From Candidatus Parcubacteria bacterium (lineage in GTDB: Bacteria; Patescibacteriota; Patescibacteriia; JAACEG01): DNA of 5,709 bases. The notes under the pieces are model-generated. The model ran no database searches, was not told where the DNA came from, and was given only the letters and a program-made list of their open reading frames with translations. The translations under genes and the position numbers were made by a program. The stretch lies in the NCBI GenBank assembly GCA_023142625.1, contig JAGLJD010000036.1, forward strand, positions 1 through 5,709, given 5' to 3'. This document shows, piece after piece, positions 4,466-5,709 of the stretch (positions within the stretch are counted from its first letter, which is position 1; each line of letters starts with the position of its first letter).

Positions 4466-5709
4466 ATGAACAAAAAACATTTCATCTTGTTTATCATCTT
4501 AACGCTTTTAGCAAGCGGGGTTCTTTTGTTTGGTAAAGACAGATTCAATAATACAACAGATGATATTATAATTCCGAAAGAATTTATTTTTCAAGGCAAA
4601 ACTATCGCTCTGGCCTGGACAGACGATAACACGGGAGAAGATCTGATCATCCAATCAGACAGAAAGGAATACAGCGGATTTAATGAGGTTGATGTTTATT
4701 TCAGCATTACGAATACAAACAAAGAAGATCAGGAGATGGATGTTGTGGTTTGGGTTGGGAATGAGAAGGTGGAGGTGAAGAGCATAGAGAGATTAAATGA
4801 AGATAATGAAGCCGCTGGTTCCATAGATGCGGGAACTGGTTTGCAACCAGTTTCCAAATATTTCCCAAGCGAGCGAATTGATGATATTTCAAAACATCAG
4901 GAACGGGTTGCAAACCCGTTCCCGCAGGAGGAGGCGGAGCAATCGCAAGCAGGCTCCACAGCCTCGTTTCGCTCTCGCTCAACTTCGGACAATGGAGCCA
5001 ACGATACAAGAAAAGACATTAAAGGTTTTACAAGTGGCTACGCGGTCAATGACCAAATCAAATCAGGCGAGACTAATTTTTACAGAACAAAGATCAAATA
5101 TCCGCCGATGAGCGATGGGGAGTTTTTCATTGAGGCGTTTGGAGTTCTACGCCGTCTTGACGGCGATTTAAGAGAAAAGGAGTCTGCAAAAACTAATAAA
5201 CCTCTGTCAAGACAGAGTGGAAAACGCGATGATGAAATTGCCTACGGTCATCTTGATCCGTGGTATTCTTCCAGCTGGAGCTATCGCCGGCAGATCATTA
5301 TTGATCACAGCGAAGTGGCTGATGTCGCTGATCCTTCCGCTACTTACGCCGGTTTTTCTGTTTATGTTCACGCTACCGGGCTTTCTAATATCAAAGCTGA
5401 TGGCGCGGATGTTCGTTTTACCGATTCGGCCGGAACGGAACTGCCCCGGGAGATTGAAAAATATGCCAGCGGAACTTTGGACGCTTGGGTTAAATTCACT
5501 CTCACCAAAGACGCCGGAGACACAAGTGATGATGTGATCTATATGTATTACGGCAACACCGATGCCACTGAACCGGCGGAGGATGCTACTTATGGGAGAG
5601 AGAAGGTCTGGGATGATAATTTTGTAATGGTTCAGCACCTATCAGAGATACCGGATAATACGGTAGGACAAATTAAGGACAGCACAAGCAATGCCAATGA
5701 CGGACAAAC
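4466..5709 (+). CDS. DUF2341-LamG surface protein with in-frame palindromic insertions, 3'-truncated by the window edge
   Basis: The frame is open from ATG 4466 to the window end (414 complete codons, no stop). Residues 5-22 (HFILFIILTLLASGVLLF) form one hydrophobic segment after KK: a signal peptide or membrane anchor, with no lipobox Cys. Residues about 27-115 are an unrecognised region with strand-like stretches (EVDVYFSITN, MDVVVWVG). About residues 122-253 are interrupted by translated palindromes, between which recognisable strand sequence survives (GYAVNDQIKSGETNFYRTKI, then GEFFIEAFG). DUF2341 follows from W266-Y-S-S-S-W-S-Y-R-R, with ADVRFTDSAGTELPREIE (314-331), AWVKFTL and IYMYYGN (358-364). 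The last residues (VQHLSEIPDNTVGQIKDST and onward) open a LamG domain, like those of the 1-2003 gene. The protein is probably exported and binds an extracellular polymer or partner. No Shine-Dalgarno is seen; ATG 4466 is chosen because it precedes the hydrophobic segment. Confidence 0.88.
   Translation, partial: MNKKHFILFIILTLLASGVLLFGKDRFNNTTDDIIIPKEFIFQGKTIALAWTDDNTGEDLIIQSDRKEYSGFNEVDVYFSITNTNKEDQEMDVVVWVGNEKVEVKSIERLNEDNEAAGSIDAGTGLQPVSKYFPSERIDDISKHQERVANPFPQEEAEQSQAGSTASFRSRSTSDNGANDTRKDIKGFTSGYAVNDQIKSGETNFYRTKIKYPPMSDGEFFIEAFGVLRRLDGDLREKESAKTNKPLSRQSGKRDDEIAYGHLDPWYSSSWSYRRQIIIDHSEVADVADPSATYAGFSVYVHATGLSNIKADGADVRFTDSAGTELPREIEKYASGTLDAWVKFTLTKDAGDTSDDVIYMYYGNTDATEPAEDATYGREKVWDDNFVMVQHLSEIPDNTVGQIKDSTSNANDGQ
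4829..4925. repeat. Inverted pair of a second palindrome family inside the DUF2341 gene
   Basis: Unit 1 (4829-4855) begins GCGGGAACTGGTT and has a perfect 8-bp stem AACTGGTT/AACCAGTT (4834-4841, 4845-4852) around TGC. Unit 2 (4900-4925) has a perfect 10-bp stem GGAACGGGTT/AACCCGTTCC (4900-4909, 4913-4922) around GCA and ends CCGC. Unit 2 is the reverse complement of the unit 1 pattern with one stem pair changed (T-A versus C-G position). Both are translated: AGTGLQPVS (122-130) and QERVANPFPQ (145-154). Confidence 0.85.
4952..4999. repeat. Third inverted repeat inside the DUF2341 gene
   Basis: GGCTCCA (4952-4958) is matched by TGGAGCC (4993-4999), with 34 nt between. The interior is C/T-rich and richer in G+C than the flanking coding sequence (GCCTCGTTTCGCTCTCGCTC). 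It encodes a Ser/Arg-rich, probably disordered stretch (GSTASFRSRSTSDNGA, about 163-178). It directly follows the second palindrome family, so it may be another inserted element, but with only 7 bp of pairing this is tentative. Confidence 0.45.
5145..5222. repeat. REP-like pair R11/R10 in frame inside the DUF2341 gene
   Basis: R11 (5145-5169, minus) has a perfect CGCCGTC/GACGGCG stem around TT, with foot TTCTA. R10 (5198-5222, plus) has a perfect CTCTGTC/GACAGAG stem around AA, flanked by AAAC and TGGAA. Both match the consensus of the palindromes around the RAYT gene more than 2 kb away. They are translated as VLRRLDGDL (227-235) and KPLSRQSG (245-252). They lie between GEFFIEAFG and AYGHLDPW, just before DUF2341. 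The 28-nt spacer shares GTCTGC and ATAAAC with the R1-R2 spacer. Confidence 0.9.

Noticed and set aside
5207..5638. Antisense open frame of 143 codons
   Set aside because: It lies opposite the DUF2341 coding sequence, which has clear domain motifs, and the antisense product resembles nothing recognisable. The same holds for antisense frames at 492-779, 535-855, 1912-2187 and 4707-5009.

Overview
The window looks like a piece of an uncultivated, low-G+C bacterium, most likely of the Candidate Phyla Radiation/Patescibacteria. This is an inference from the gene mix: LamG and DUF2341 surface proteins, a REP-associated transposase and a DUF4143 ATPase, with no clear Shine-Dalgarno sequence at any of the three starts seen. 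TAA, TAG and TGA all work as plausible stops, so nothing suggests recoding.

Layout, all genes on the + strand. (1) 1-2003: the 3' end of a secreted-type protein gene, with three LamG (concanavalin-A-like) domains; it continues upstream of the window. (2) 2010-2291: seven short palindromes of one REP-like family. (3) 2305-2922: a RAYT-type (REP-associated tyrosine, HUH superfamily) transposase whose last codons and stop lie inside two more copies of the palindrome. (4) 2937-2965: a good sigma70-like promoter. (5) 3006-4274: an AAA_14/DUF4143 ATPase. (6) 4275-4465: non-coding, holding a MITE-like imperfect inverted repeat. (7) 4466 to the window end: a second surface protein (N-terminal membrane/signal segment, unrecognised N-terminal region, DUF2341, start of a LamG domain), open at its 3' end.

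The central story is a REP-RAYT system. Eleven palindromes share an invariant centre (TCAAGA, with one wobble variant), conserved feet (AAAC on one side, TAGAA/TGGAA on the other) and stems that change sequence while keeping their pairing. Nine surround or enter the transposase gene. Two lie as an inverted pair, in frame, inside the DUF2341 gene. That gene also carries an inverted pair of an unrelated palindrome family (core GGTTTGCAACC) and a third, looser inverted repeat, all translated. It therefore appears to have absorbed several palindromic elements as linker peptide, as described for the Rickettsia palindromic elements. Separately, the LamG repeats of the first gene have near-identical DNA at their edges but strongly diverged centres, as expected from domain duplication or cassette exchange.
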